From positions 1-29,975 of the forward strand of contig JBBREP010000039.1 of NCBI GenBank assembly GCA_038202885.1: a DNA stretch of 29,975 nt, given 5' to 3'. The notes beneath the pieces were generated by a model, which saw only the letters and a list, made by a program, of their open reading frames with translations, was not told the origin of the DNA and made no database searches. The stretch is from JBBREP01 sp038202885 (GTDB taxonomy: Bacteria; Actinomycetota; Acidimicrobiia; IMCC26256; PALSA-610). This document shows positions 1 through 6,935 of the stretch, one piece after another (within the stretch, counting starts at the first letter, position 1; each line of letters opens with the position of its first letter). The translations under genes were made by a program, and so were the position numbers.

Positions 1-627
1 GGTCAGTGCAGACAATCGAAGCCGGCGAGTGAGCACGAGCCATGCCACCATCGGAAGCAGGAACACTTTGGCGACAATGACAACGCCAAGGACGAGGCCT
101 CCGGCTACCCGCTGGTCACGGGTGCGCCATGCGACGACCAGGCCAAGCAGCAGCAGCGGCTCGATCGAACCGATTTGCAGCGCAATGAGCGTCGTCGAAC
201 TCAAGAGCACGCACACGTACACGACCGCCGACCGCGAACCCGACAGCCAGCACGACGCGACGACAGCGCCAGCCGACATCCCCACGTAGAGCAACTGACC
301 GACGTGGCCCGGCAAGGCGGCCCACGGCCCGATCAGCCAGGCGCTCACGTATGGGTAGACGAACGCGTGGCCGCCGTACACCGCTGGGGACGTCAGATTG
401 TGCGGATACGGCGTCGCGCCGTGCAGTACCGCGCGACCTGCTCGCAGCAACACCAGCGCGTCCCACGGCTGGATCCACGTCGTGAATCGCCACGCAACCA
501 CGAGCGCGACACCGACACCGACGACGCCAGGCGCGCCCGACAGCAACGTCTTTCGTGGCTCGGCAATGGCCGACAAGGCTCCCCCTCGCCAATGGTGCGG
601 ACTCACCACGACCGTACGCCGCCACAT
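1..627 (-). CDS. Integral-membrane glycosyltransferase, GT87/DUF2029-like (5' part only; runs off the left edge)
   Basis: The minus-strand frame is open from the left edge to an ATG at 627 and gives about 209 residues. After a short basic, cytoplasmic-looking N-terminus comes a hydrophobic helix, then a loop with WIQPWDALVLLRAG and GATPYPH, then several more membrane helices (for example PYVSAWLIGPWAALPG and IEPLLLLGLVVAWRT). A loop bearing Trp-Asp and a Tyr-Pro motif after the first helix, followed by a polytopic membrane body, is typical of the polyprenyl-phosphate-mannose-dependent GT87 family, which adds sugars to lipoglycans on the outer face of the membrane. The family assignment is from pattern memory, and the C-terminal two-thirds is missing. 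The ATG has no clear ribosome-binding site; the frame stays open upstream, so a TTG at 663 is an alternative. It diverges from the ZIP gene across the iron-box region. Confidence 0.6.
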   Translation of the reverse strand, partial: MWRRTVVVSPHHWRGGALSAIAEPRKTLLSGAPGVVGVGVALVVAWRFTTWIQPWDALVLLRAGRAVLHGATPYPHNLTSPAVYGGHAFVYPYVSAWLIGPWAALPGHVGQLLYVGMSAGAVVASCWLSGSRSAVVYVCVLLSSTTLIALQIGSIEPLLLLGLVVAWRTRDQRVAGGLVLGVVIVAKVFLLPMVAWLVLTRRLRLSALT

Positions 628-679
628 GCGACGCCAGGCTCGGGTGGCGCAAACTCCTGGCAAAACCTGCTCGAGCGTC

Positions 680-695
680 GGGATCGGCCGATCCC
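680..695. promoter_or_regulatory. Perfect 16-bp palindrome upstream of the ZIP promoter
   Basis: GGGATCGG/CCGATCCC is a perfect dyad just upstream of the putative -35 box of the ZIP gene and about 55 bp upstream of the divergent glycosyltransferase ATG. It could be an operator for a dimeric repressor or chance in GC-rich DNA. No regulator is encoded next to it. Confidence 0.3.
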
Positions 696-699
696 AGTG

Positions 700-728
700 T
701 TGCCGAGGACGGTTCTTTAGGGTAGGCT
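700..728 (+). promoter_or_regulatory. Putative promoter of the ZIP transporter gene
   Basis: TTGCCG at 700-705 and TAGGCT at 723-728 are separated by 17 nt and resemble -35 and -10 boxes. The -10 box lies inside the iron box at 717-735, so a bound repressor would block RNA polymerase. The start codon follows at 773 with a ribosome-binding site. Confidence 0.45.
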
Positions 729-735
729 TACCTAA
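717..735. promoter_or_regulatory. Iron box (DtxR/IdeR-type operator)
   Basis: TTAGGGTAGGCTTACCTAA matches the DtxR/IdeR consensus TTAGGTTAGGCTAACCTAA at 17 of 19 positions and is almost symmetric. It ends 37 bp before the GTG start of the ZIP gene and covers the putative -10 box, the usual position for iron-dependent repression. It also lies between two divergent genes, so the glycosyltransferase could be affected, though its ATG is about 90 bp away. Confidence 0.8.
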
Positions 736-772
736 GTAAGGGGACCCCGCCCGGCAACAGCGAGGAGTAGTC

Positions 773-1627
773 GTGAGCGAGGCCAAGACGCTCGTGTTGG
801 GCTTCATCGCAGGGGTGACGATCCTGCTCGGTCTCCCCCTCGGCCGGATGCGGGCGCCGCGCCCCGCACTGCGCCAGTTCCTGAACGCCGTCGCCATCGG
901 CATCTTGGTGTTCTTGGCATGGGATGTGCTCGCGCACGCCTGGGAGCCCATCGACGGTGCGCTCGCCGACCTGCACGACCACCACGGCGGGCTCGGTCCG
1001 GTATTCGGATACGGCACGCTCTTTTTCGCCGGCCTCATCGTTGGATTGATGAGCCTCGTGTACTACGAGGCATGGCTTGGGCGACAGAAGCCCGACGTGC
1101 CGACAAGCGTCGGAGCGATGGCGACCCCGACGGCGATAGCCGCACCCACAGGCATCGCAGCCTGGTCGGACGGGCGACGCCTCGCGTTGTTGATCGCGGT
1201 CGGCATCGGTTTGCACAACTTCGGCGAGGGTCTCGCGATCGGTGGCAGCGCCGCCAACGGTGAGATCGGCCTGGCCACGATCCTCGTCATCGGTTTCGCG
1301 CTGCACAACGCCACCGAAGGGTTCGGCATCGTCGCGCCGCTCGCGGCTGAAGGCGACCGACCGTCGTGGGGATTTCTGCTGGCGATGGGCGCGATCGGTG
1401 GCGGCCCGACCTTCATCGGCACGCTCGTGGGGCATCAATTCGCGAGCGACGCTGTGAGTGTTGTGTTTCTCACCCTTGCCGCGGGCTCGATTCTGTACGT
1501 CATCGTCCAGCTGCTCGGCGTTGCGCAACGTGTCATCGCACGAAGAGACCTCCTGTTCTGGGGTCTGCTCGTCGGCCTCGCAGCCGGCTTCATCACCGAC
1601 ATGGTCGTCACCGCCGGCGGCGCGTAG
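773..1627 (+). CDS. ZIP-family divalent metal transporter
   Basis: This 284-residue polytopic membrane protein belongs to the ZIP (ZupT/GufA-like) family, which brings Fe2+, Zn2+ or Mn2+ into the cytoplasm. Two signature helices carry the metal-site residues: HNFGEG (His148, Asn149, Glu152) and HNATEG (His178, Asn179, Glu182). A His/Asp-rich loop, ADLHDHHGG (residues 65-73), precedes helix 3. The GTG start at 773 is supported by GAGGAG at 762-767. Full length for the family, with about eight hydrophobic segments. The iron box upstream makes iron uptake under DtxR/IdeR control the most likely role; substrate choice cannot be read from sequence alone. The gene stands alone between a divergent gene and tRNA-Val. 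Confidence 0.9.
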   Translation: MSEAKTLVLGFIAGVTILLGLPLGRMRAPRPALRQFLNAVAIGILVFLAWDVLAHAWEPIDGALADLHDHHGGLGPVFGYGTLFFAGLIVGLMSLVYYEAWLGRQKPDVPTSVGAMATPTAIAAPTGIAAWSDGRRLALLIAVGIGLHNFGEGLAIGGSAANGEIGLATILVIGFALHNATEGFGIVAPLAAEGDRPSWGFLLAMGAIGGGPTFIGTLVGHQFASDAVSVVFLTLAAGSILYVIVQLLGVAQRVIARRDLLFWGLLVGLAAGFITDMVVTAGGA

Positions 1628-1697
1628 CCGCATTACCGGCGCCAGCAACTGTCATTCGCGCATCTCTCCACGGCCGGTACGACGCTGAACCACACCG

Positions 1698-1744
1698 TTC
1701 TTATGGCACTCCGTTCCCCCACCGGGACCTGAACACCATAAGAA
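1698..1744. repeat. Spaced inverted repeat after the ZIP gene
   Basis: TTCTTATGG (1698-1706) and CCATAAGAA (1736-1744) are perfect 9-nt complements separated by 29 nt, about 70 bp after the ZIP stop codon and 60 bp before tRNA-Val. In RNA this would form a long-loop stem. It could be part of the ZIP transcript end, an operator for the tRNA promoter, or chance. Confidence 0.25.
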
Positions 1745-1806
1745 GGACCCTGGACGATGGACCAAGGATTCCGCCGGCCTTGGGGTATCTTCTCGACCAC
1801 ACTCGG

Positions 1807-1879
1807 GGGCCGTTAGCTCAGTTGGTAGAGCACATGCTCGACACGCATGGGGTCGTGGGTTCAAGTCCCGCACGGCCCA
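1807..1879 (+). tRNA. tRNA-Val (anticodon GAC) with C at position 33
   Basis: A full cloverleaf can be drawn: acceptor GGGCCGT/ACGGCCC, D stem GCTC/GAGC, anticodon stem CATGC/GCATG, T stem GTGGG/CCCGC with loop TTCAAGT, discriminator A. CCA is not encoded. The anticodon loop is T-C-GAC-A-C, so the anticodon reads GAC (Val) but the residue 5' of it is C rather than the near-universal U33. The acceptor stem is identical to that of the second tRNA-Val at 28758. A short T-rich run (CTTTTCTCTT) follows. Confidence 0.92.
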
Positions 1880-1965
1880 CTTTTCTCTTGCGCCTGCTTC
1901 GCCCGGCGCGGCGAGTGGCTTGCGCCGCATCTCGCTCGTCCCTCGCTCCTGCGCCACCACGTCAG

Positions 1966-2091
1966 GGCACGGGGCGATTCCGCAGTGGTCGCGTACTTCG
2001 TGACGGTGAGTGACGAGATCCCGGCCCGGCGCAACAGCGTCGAGGCGATCAGGCCCGCGGGTCCGGCCCCAACGACGAGGACACCAGTCGT
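1966..2091 (-). pseudogene. Relic N-terminus of a second FAD-dependent aromatic monooxygenase
   Basis: Directly after the stop of the intact monooxygenase, in the same minus-strand frame, about 40 codons encode a classic N-terminal FAD-binding segment: VLVVGAGPAGLIASTLLRRAG, then LTVTKYATTAESPRA (the family usually has T/SKY...NTPRA). The GxGxxG nucleotide-binding loop is intact. After that, similarity stops and the frame continues as arginine-rich nonsense to a TGA inside the tRNA-Val gene. No start codon is in frame; a GTG at 2097 would be if one base were removed, suggesting a frameshift. It appears to be a decayed paralogue cut off on the tRNA side. The match is from pattern recognition of the FAD_binding_3 family. 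Confidence 0.6.
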
Positions 2092-3726
2092 TCACGTCGC
2101 ATGTGCAGCTCCTCGGCGCGAGATCTCATCGGGCGGAGGCGTCGCCATCCATCGGCATGCGATGTGCTGATCGGGCCGGACGAGCAGCGCGCCGGTGTCG
2201 GGCATGGCAAGGATGGTGGACCACCAACCGTCGGGGTCGTCGAAGTCGACGCCGACGCGCAGATCGCAGTCGACGGCGTCGCAGGTCGGTCCGGCGATGA
2301 GCACGGATCGATCGAGCGGGATCAGATCCAGCGTCGAGCAGGCCGCGCCGGTGCGCCGGATCCAGCCGTGTGGGAGCCGTGCGCCGGGACGGCTTGACGG
2401 GACATAGGTGCGAACCAGGTCGACGTCGTCGTCGAGCTGCCCGGAAATCGCGTCGTCGGAGAATTCGTAGGAGTAGCCGAGCTGGAGCCCGAGCATGTCG
2501 AAGTGCGTGGCCTGATTCTCGATTGCGGCGACAACGCCCGCGCGACCGTCGGCGTCCGCGAGTGTCGCGACCATGTTCGCCTGGAATACCTCGAGGTTGG
2601 GGTCGGCGCCCAGCGCGATCGGTACTTCGATGAGCTTCATCGCGTTGGTGAGGCTGACCTCCGCGTTGCGCAACGCGACCGGCCGGCGTTCGCGCTCGTA
2701 CGAGTCGAGCAGGTCGGGCTCGGCATGGCCGTGCTCGACCGCGGCGAGCTTCCACGCAAGATTGTGCGCGTCCTGCACGCCAGTATTGAGCCCGAGCCCG
2801 CCAGTTGGGGGGAACCGGTGCGCGGCGTCGCCGACGAGAAAGACGCGCCCGTCACGAAAACGGGGCGCGACCTGCGCGGTCATCGTCCATGTCGCGATCG
2901 TGACGATGTCGAACGGCACGTCCGCGTCGGCGAGCGCAGCGCGCACGAGCTGCTCGCATCGCTGCGGGGTGTACGACGCGGCGTCCTCCACCTCGGGGTC
3001 GTACGCGTGCATGTAGACCCAGTCGCGGTCGATGTCGTGCGCGACGAACGCGCCACCCGACCTCGGATCGCAGACCCAGAACAACACGCCGGGATGATCG
3101 CCGACGAGGTCTCGCAAGTTGGCGGCGAAGTGCACCATCACGAAGCTCTGGATGCGATGCGGGCCTTCGGGTTCGATGCCGAGCATGCGCCGCACCGGGC
3201 TCGACGCGCCGTCGCACGCGAGCAGCCACCGGCTCGACGTACGCACTGCGCTGTCCGGTCCGGTGATCGTCGAGATCACGCCCGTCTCGTCGCTCGTCGC
3301 GGACTCCCAACGGTGGTCGTAGCGCACGTCGATGCCAGCATTGCCGAGCGCGTCGACGAGCAACGGCTCGAGGCGATGCTGGGAGAGGTTGCGCAGCGGC
3401 GTCGGTGTCACCGCGAGCTGCTCGTCGCCTTGGCGTTCGTAGGGCAGGCTGGCGATGACCTCGCCACCGAGTTTCGTGACCCAGTGCACGGCACCGGCGT
3501 CGGCCGGGTCCTGCGCGTGGGAGCGGATGTGGTCGACATCGAGGCCGATCTGGCGCCAGATCTCGAAGGTGCGTGCGTTGACTGCGTGCGCAGCGGGCGC
3601 GCGTTGTGGGCCTTCACGGCGGTCGACGATCACTACGGAACAACCGAGTCGCTCCAGCAACAACGCGGCGGTCAGCCCGACGGGCCCGGCCCCCACAATC
3701 AGCACGTCGACATCGAGGTGGTCCAT
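2092..3726 (-). CDS. FAD-dependent aromatic-ring monooxygenase (PheA/TfdB/MhpA type)
   Basis: A 544-residue flavoprotein hydroxylase that would use NAD(P)H and O2 to hydroxylate a phenolic substrate. The FAD-binding motifs are in order: GAGPVG at residues 12-17 in an N-terminal Rossmann fold (VLIVGAGPVGLTAALLLERLG), the DG motif in LLACDGASSPVRRMLG, and the GD motif in VFLVGDAAHRFPPTGGLGLNTG. The thioredoxin-like C-terminal domain of this family is present (RSVLIAGPTCDAV to LVRPDQHIACRW). The ATG overlaps the stop codon of the upstream SDR gene by one base (TGATG), so translation is coupled. It is the last gene of the dioxygenase-SDR-monooxygenase unit controlled from 5441-5469. Exact substrate unknown; the neighbouring ring-cleavage gene points to a catechol-type pathway. 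Confidence 0.88.
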   Translation of the reverse strand: MDHLDVDVLIVGAGPVGLTAALLLERLGCSVVIVDRREGPQRAPAAHAVNARTFEIWRQIGLDVDHIRSHAQDPADAGAVHWVTKLGGEVIASLPYERQGDEQLAVTPTPLRNLSQHRLEPLLVDALGNAGIDVRYDHRWESATSDETGVISTITGPDSAVRTSSRWLLACDGASSPVRRMLGIEPEGPHRIQSFVMVHFAANLRDLVGDHPGVLFWVCDPRSGGAFVAHDIDRDWVYMHAYDPEVEDAASYTPQRCEQLVRAALADADVPFDIVTIATWTMTAQVAPRFRDGRVFLVGDAAHRFPPTGGLGLNTGVQDAHNLAWKLAAVEHGHAEPDLLDSYERERRPVALRNAEVSLTNAMKLIEVPIALGADPNLEVFQANMVATLADADGRAGVVAAIENQATHFDMLGLQLGYSYEFSDDAISGQLDDDVDLVRTYVPSSRPGARLPHGWIRRTGAACSTLDLIPLDRSVLIAGPTCDAVDCDLRVGVDFDDPDGWWSTILAMPDTGALLVRPDQHIACRWMATPPPDEISRRGAAHAT

Positions 3727-4505
3727 CAGAACAGGCCCGGGTAGGAGCCGCCGTCGAGATGCATGTTCTGGCCCGAGATGTATCCGGCCTGCGCGCTGCA
3801 CAAGAACGCGCACGCGTCGCCGACTTCGTCGGGCCGGCCGAGCCGGCCCGCAGCGATCGTGGCAGCAATTTCCGCGTACGCCTCTTCGATCGTGATGCCC
3901 TTGATCGCGACCGCGAGCTCGGCCATCTGGCGTTGGCGCCCCGTGTCGATGCGTTCGGGTAGCAGGTTGTTGATCGTGACGTTCGCGGCAACGACCTCGC
4001 GCGACAGGCCCTTCGCAGCCGACGTGAGGCCCGTCCGTGCCGCCGACGACAACCCCAGCGCCGCATGCGGCGTGGTGACCATGGCCGAAGTGATGTTGAC
4101 AATGCGACCGAAGCGCCGTTCGACCATCCCGTCGATCACGTCGCGGATGAGCAGCAGCGGTGCGATCATGTTCGCGTCGACCGCGGCGATCCACTCGTCG
4201 CGGCCCCACTGCTGGAACCGGCCGGGCGGCGGGCCGCCGTTGTTGGTGACGACGATGTCGGGCTCCGCGCACGCGATCAACAGCGCGGCGCGCGTCGCGG
4301 GGTCGGCGATATCGCCGACGACGGACTCCACGGTGACGGTCGATGCAGCCCGTAGGTGGGTTGCGGCGGAGTCGAGGCGTTCCCGGTCACGCCCGTTGAT
4401 CACCACGTGGACGCCTTCGCGCGCCAGCGACTGCGCACACGCGAAGCCCAGACCCGCGCTCGACGCCGCGACGATCGCTCGCTTTCCCGCGATCCCGAGA
4501 TCCAT
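3726..4505 (-). CDS. Atypical short-chain dehydrogenase/reductase lacking the catalytic Tyr and Lys
   Basis: A 259-residue SDR-fold protein. The nucleotide-binding turn is AASSAGLG (residues 13-20), NNGG is at 88-91, and the C-terminal LDGGSYPG is typical of the fold. The catalytic Ser is present (NITS, Ser140), but the expected YxxxK is replaced by SSAAR at 153-157: Ser153 where Tyr should be and Arg157 where Lys should be. I recall an SDR subgroup with the same GGPPPG and LGLSxAAR segments, so the change is probably a subgroup feature rather than damage. The gene is coupled by one-base TGATG overlaps to the dioxygenase upstream and the monooxygenase downstream. Its role could be a dihydrodiol or ketone step or a non-catalytic function. 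Confidence 0.8.
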   Translation of the reverse strand: MDLGIAGKRAIVAASSAGLGFACAQSLAREGVHVVINGRDRERLDSAATHLRAASTVTVESVVGDIADPATRAALLIACAEPDIVVTNNGGPPPGRFQQWGRDEWIAAVDANMIAPLLLIRDVIDGMVERRFGRIVNITSAMVTTPHAALGLSSAARTGLTSAAKGLSREVVAANVTINNLLPERIDTGRQRQMAELAVAIKGITIEEAYAEIAATIAAGRLGRPDEVGDACAFLCSAQAGYISGQNMHLDGGSYPGLF

Positions 4506-5338
4506 CAGAAGTCCAGGTCCGCAGGCGGAGCCGGGCCCCACTGGTTGATCGGATCGAACAGGCCATAGACACCGCCAGGGGTGTCGGCCGTGAGCAAGTC
4601 GGAGTCGGTCCAGTGCTCGACCGTGAAGCCCAGAGGGTCCTTCCAGTAGTCGAAGACCTGCCCACCGAGCACATGACGTCCGATCCCCCAGTAGTGCCGC
4701 CGCTGCGCCGCGAGCAGGTGATCATGGCCGGCCATGAGATCGTCAAAGTCGGCGACCTCCCACGCGCAATGACCGAGCCGCGCCTCGCCCGTCTCGACAA
4801 TCAACAACGTGTGGTGATCGGCCGGCTGGTCTCCCCGGTCGCAGCGCATGAACCGTCCGATCGGTTCCTCGGGAGCGCTGAGGTAGATGTCGTCCGACGC
4901 CAGCAAGCCGAGCGTTTCGGAATACCACCCTGCGAGCGTGGCGAGCGACGGTGTCTTCAGCGCTGCGTGCCCGAACCGCTTCACCTGCGACGCACCCGTC
5001 GGGACGCGCTGCAGCTCACCGACCCGAATCCGCGCGGCGCCGACATTGACTGGCGCGTGGCCGCGCACCTCGATCGGCGCTGCGGCGTCAATGTCGGCGA
5101 CGACATCCACGATGCGCCCGTCGGGATCGGTGAGGTGCACAACCGATCCGCCGCCCGGTTCCTCGAGCCGCTCGACCGCGGTCCCGGTTGCCGCGGCGAG
5201 CCGGTCGAGATCAGCGCGCGTCGCTTCGAACGCCAGGCCGAGAAACGCCGGATCGCCGAGATGGGTCACGTGCACGTGATGATCCCTGTCGGTGCCGCGC
5301 ATGTACAACGCGGTGTCGGTGCGCGACGCGGTGTGCAT
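4505..5338 (-). CDS. Extradiol ring-cleavage dioxygenase (VOC/BphC type), reading frame downstream of an in-frame stop
   Basis: This frame encodes 277 residues of a two-module vicinal-oxygen-chelate dioxygenase that would open a catechol ring with Fe2+ and O2. In the numbering of the full frame from 5434, the metal ligands are His156 (RFGHAALKT), His222 (ARLGHCAWEV) and Glu273 (FTVEHWTD); further family features are the WYSETLGL segment and the DPLGF turn. The first ATG in the uninterrupted frame is at 5338, but the same frame continues upstream as a convincing dioxygenase N-terminus to an ATG at 5434, broken by TAG at 5345-5347. The catalytic half is intact. Reinitiation at 5338 (TAG, two codons, ATG) would lose the first beta strand of the N-terminal module. 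The stop overlaps the SDR start by one base. Confidence 0.82.
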   Translation of the reverse strand: MHTASRTDTALYMRGTDRDHHVHVTHLGDPAFLGLAFEATRADLDRLAAATGTAVERLEEPGGGSVVHLTDPDGRIVDVVADIDAAAPIEVRGHAPVNVGAARIRVGELQRVPTGASQVKRFGHAALKTPSLATLAGWYSETLGLLASDDIYLSAPEEPIGRFMRCDRGDQPADHHTLLIVETGEARLGHCAWEVADFDDLMAGHDHLLAAQRRHYWGIGRHVLGGQVFDYWKDPLGFTVEHWTDSDLLTADTPGGVYGLFDPINQWGPAPPADLDF

Positions 5339-5344
5339 CCCGAA

Positions 5345-5434
5345 CTAATGCAGGAAGGTCTCCATCTCATCGAGATCCGGCGCCCGAAAGCGCGCGAATG
5401 CGACGTCGTTGGCACGGATGATGGGAGCAGGCAT
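5345..5434 (-). pseudogene. Detached first 29 codons of the dioxygenase, ending in an in-frame TAG
   Basis: From ATG 5434 the frame reads MPAPIIRANDVAFARFR, then APDLDEMETFLH, then TAG at codon 30, then FGMHTASRTDT and the rest of the dioxygenase. The segment looks like the first strand and helix of a VOC module, and FLHEFGM (GAG instead of TAG) would be the natural sequence, so a single G-to-T change would explain it. The promoter at 5441-5469 puts the predicted transcript start on this ATG, which supports 5434 as the original start. The gene may be inactivated, read through, rescued by reinitiation, or affected by a sequencing error. Confidence 0.75.
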
Positions 5435-5440
5435 GCCAAG

Positions 5441-5469
5441 ATAGTACGACAGCGAAGTTTCGCTGTCAA
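5441..5469 (-). promoter_or_regulatory. Promoter of the catabolic operon (leaderless)
   Basis: On the minus strand, TTGACA (5469-5464) and TACTAT (5446-5441) are separated by 17 nt, a near-ideal sigma-70-type promoter. Six bases (CTTGGC) then lead to the ATG at 5434, so the transcript should start on or next to the start codon. No Shine-Dalgarno sequence is present. The spacer contains almost all of the operator palindrome. Confidence 0.7.
5448..5467. promoter_or_regulatory. MarR-type operator palindrome between the -35 and -10 boxes
   Basis: GACAGCGAA-GT-TTCGCTGTC is a perfect inverted repeat with 9-bp arms, a typical size for a dimeric winged-helix MarR protein. It lies between the divergent dioxygenase and marR genes and overlaps the spacer and the -35 box of the operon promoter. 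Occupancy should repress the operon and probably marR itself. Confidence 0.72.
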
Positions 5470-5499
5470 AAGATTCCATATCGAAGTATTGTGTCAGCC

Positions 5500-6054
5500 A
5501 TGACGCTGCGCGAACTCCTCGACGACACGATCGCGAGCTGGACGAGGGAACGACCTGACCTCGACATCGCCGCCATGGGCACCATGTTGCGGATCAATCA
5601 GCTCATGAACGCGGCGCTGCGAGGGGCCGAGGTCATCTTCACGCCGCACGGAATCACGGTCGGCGAGTTCGACGTCCTCGCCGCGTTGCGCCGCTCCGGT
5701 ACGGGAACCAGCCTGACCCCAACACACCTTGCCCGCGTCGCGATGATCTCCCCGGCCGGCATGACCAACCGCCTGAACCGGCTCGAAGCGGCGGGGCTCA
5801 TCGTGCGCCGACCCGACCCCGACGACCGCCGCGGATCGCTCGTGGAGCTCACCCCGAACGGGTTCGCCGTCGCCGACCGGGCCGTCGAGGACCTCGTCGC
5901 CGCCGAGAACGAACTCGTCCGCGAGCTCAGCGCGACCGAACGACAACGCCTCGACCGCACTCTCGACAAGCTCATGGACCGGCTCGACCGATTACCCACC
6001 GAAGAACACCTGCCTTTGCCCGGCGTGGCCCGAGGAGCGCGGACCACGACCTAA
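5500..6054 (+). CDS. MarR-family transcriptional regulator
   Basis: A 184-residue winged-helix repressor. The DNA-binding region runs from GITVGEFDVLAALRRSG through LARVAMISPAGMTNRLNRLEAAGLIVRRPDPDDRRG, with the characteristic beta-wing DPDDRR and a C-terminal dimerisation helix. It is divergent from the aromatic-catabolism operon and almost certainly controls it through the palindrome at 5448-5467, releasing DNA when a phenolic ligand binds. ATG at 5500 is preferred because TATTGT (5487-5492) lies 7 nt before it, which fits a leaderless transcript; GTG at 5491 in the same frame is an alternative. Slightly longer than the usual ~150 residues because of an N-terminal helix and a polar tail. 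Confidence 0.88.
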   Translation: MTLRELLDDTIASWTRERPDLDIAAMGTMLRINQLMNAALRGAEVIFTPHGITVGEFDVLAALRRSGTGTSLTPTHLARVAMISPAGMTNRLNRLEAAGLIVRRPDPDDRRGSLVELTPNGFAVADRAVEDLVAAENELVRELSATERQRLDRTLDKLMDRLDRLPTEEHLPLPGVARGARTTT

Positions 6055-6202
6055 GGCTCGAAGCTCGCCACACCACCCATTCTTGTGAGGTAGGCCCGGG
6101 TCAGGGCCGTGTTCGGCCTCCGACACTTCAACATCGCCGCCGAGATGCCGATGAGTCGTTTGACCTAGACGACACGACACACGGCCGAGGAGGTGCGCGC
6201 CC

Positions 6203-6817
6203 ATGAGCGTCGAACCCAACAAGGTCCCGCAACGGTTCGCGTCCGCGGCGAAACCCCAGCCCGACCCCGACCCCGATTTCGATACTGGCGCGAGCCAGGA
6301 GCCCGCGCAACCGCCGGTGTTGCGAGCGATCGTTACGCCGCTGACCGAGCAACTCGCGAGCGTCGGCATCGACAAGCACTCGTTGCTGTCGGCCGATCGT
6401 GAACACCAACTTGCACTGGTCGCGTCAGCGGTGTTCGCAGTGTCGGCATGCTTCCAGTGGTGGAACGGACTCGTGCGCGTGCACGGCATCGTCAACTTCA
6501 GCGCCACCGGTGACGGCACCGCGTTCAGCGACTGGCGAGGTTGGGTAGCGCTGGCGCTCATCGCCGCGTGCGCGGGCGCAACCGTGCTCCAGATCGCCAA
6601 CGCTTCGACCCGCACCCTGACCCAGATCGCGGCTGGGACCGCCATCGGCGCGCTCGCCTGCACGGTGTGGATCTGGGCCGCGTACAGCACCTCGGTCGGG
6701 CTCTCCGACGGCACCAGCATCGACTTCGGGGCCGGTTTCGGGCTCTACCTGGGTCTGGCCGCGGCGATCACCGCAGTTGCGGTGACAGTTCGTCGCTTGC
6801 GTGGCGCCGCTTCCTAG
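6203..6817 (+). CDS. Four-helix membrane protein with a disordered N-terminus (tandem paralogue 1)
   Basis: The 204-residue product starts with about 45 polar, Pro/Asp-rich residues (KPQPDPDPDFDTG) that should be disordered and cytoplasmic, followed by about four membrane helices starting near LALVASAVFAVSACFQWWNG. The end of the protein, GAGFGLYLGLAAAITAVAV, resembles GGAFGLYICLIAAIAGTV in the next gene, so the two look like diverged tandem copies. GAGGAGG about 10 nt before the ATG supports the start. No enzymatic motif is visible. It is probably co-transcribed with the gene at 6936. Confidence 0.75.
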   Translation: MSVEPNKVPQRFASAAKPQPDPDPDFDTGASQEPAQPPVLRAIVTPLTEQLASVGIDKHSLLSADREHQLALVASAVFAVSACFQWWNGLVRVHGIVNFSATGDGTAFSDWRGWVALALIAACAGATVLQIANASTRTLTQIAAGTAIGALACTVWIWAAYSTSVGLSDGTSIDFGAGFGLYLGLAAAITAVAVTVRRLRGAAS

Positions 6818-6935
6818 CGTTCAATGTCCGATATCCCCCACTGCACGCAGGTTTGCGGGCAGAATGCAGGCATCACGGTGCCGGGCCGCCTCGTTGCCCG
6901 CCGCGCTGCCCCCGAACACAGACATCGGAGACGAC

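Noticed and set aside
1652..2095. Minus-strand frame of 147 codons covering the tRNA-Val region
   Set aside because: It reads through the antisense of the tRNA (the typical AVRDLNPRPHA.. shadow) and has no protein-like composition.
2503..3744. Plus-strand frame of 413 codons
   Set aside because: It is antisense to the FAD monooxygenase; Arg/Val/His-rich shadow coding caused by high GC.
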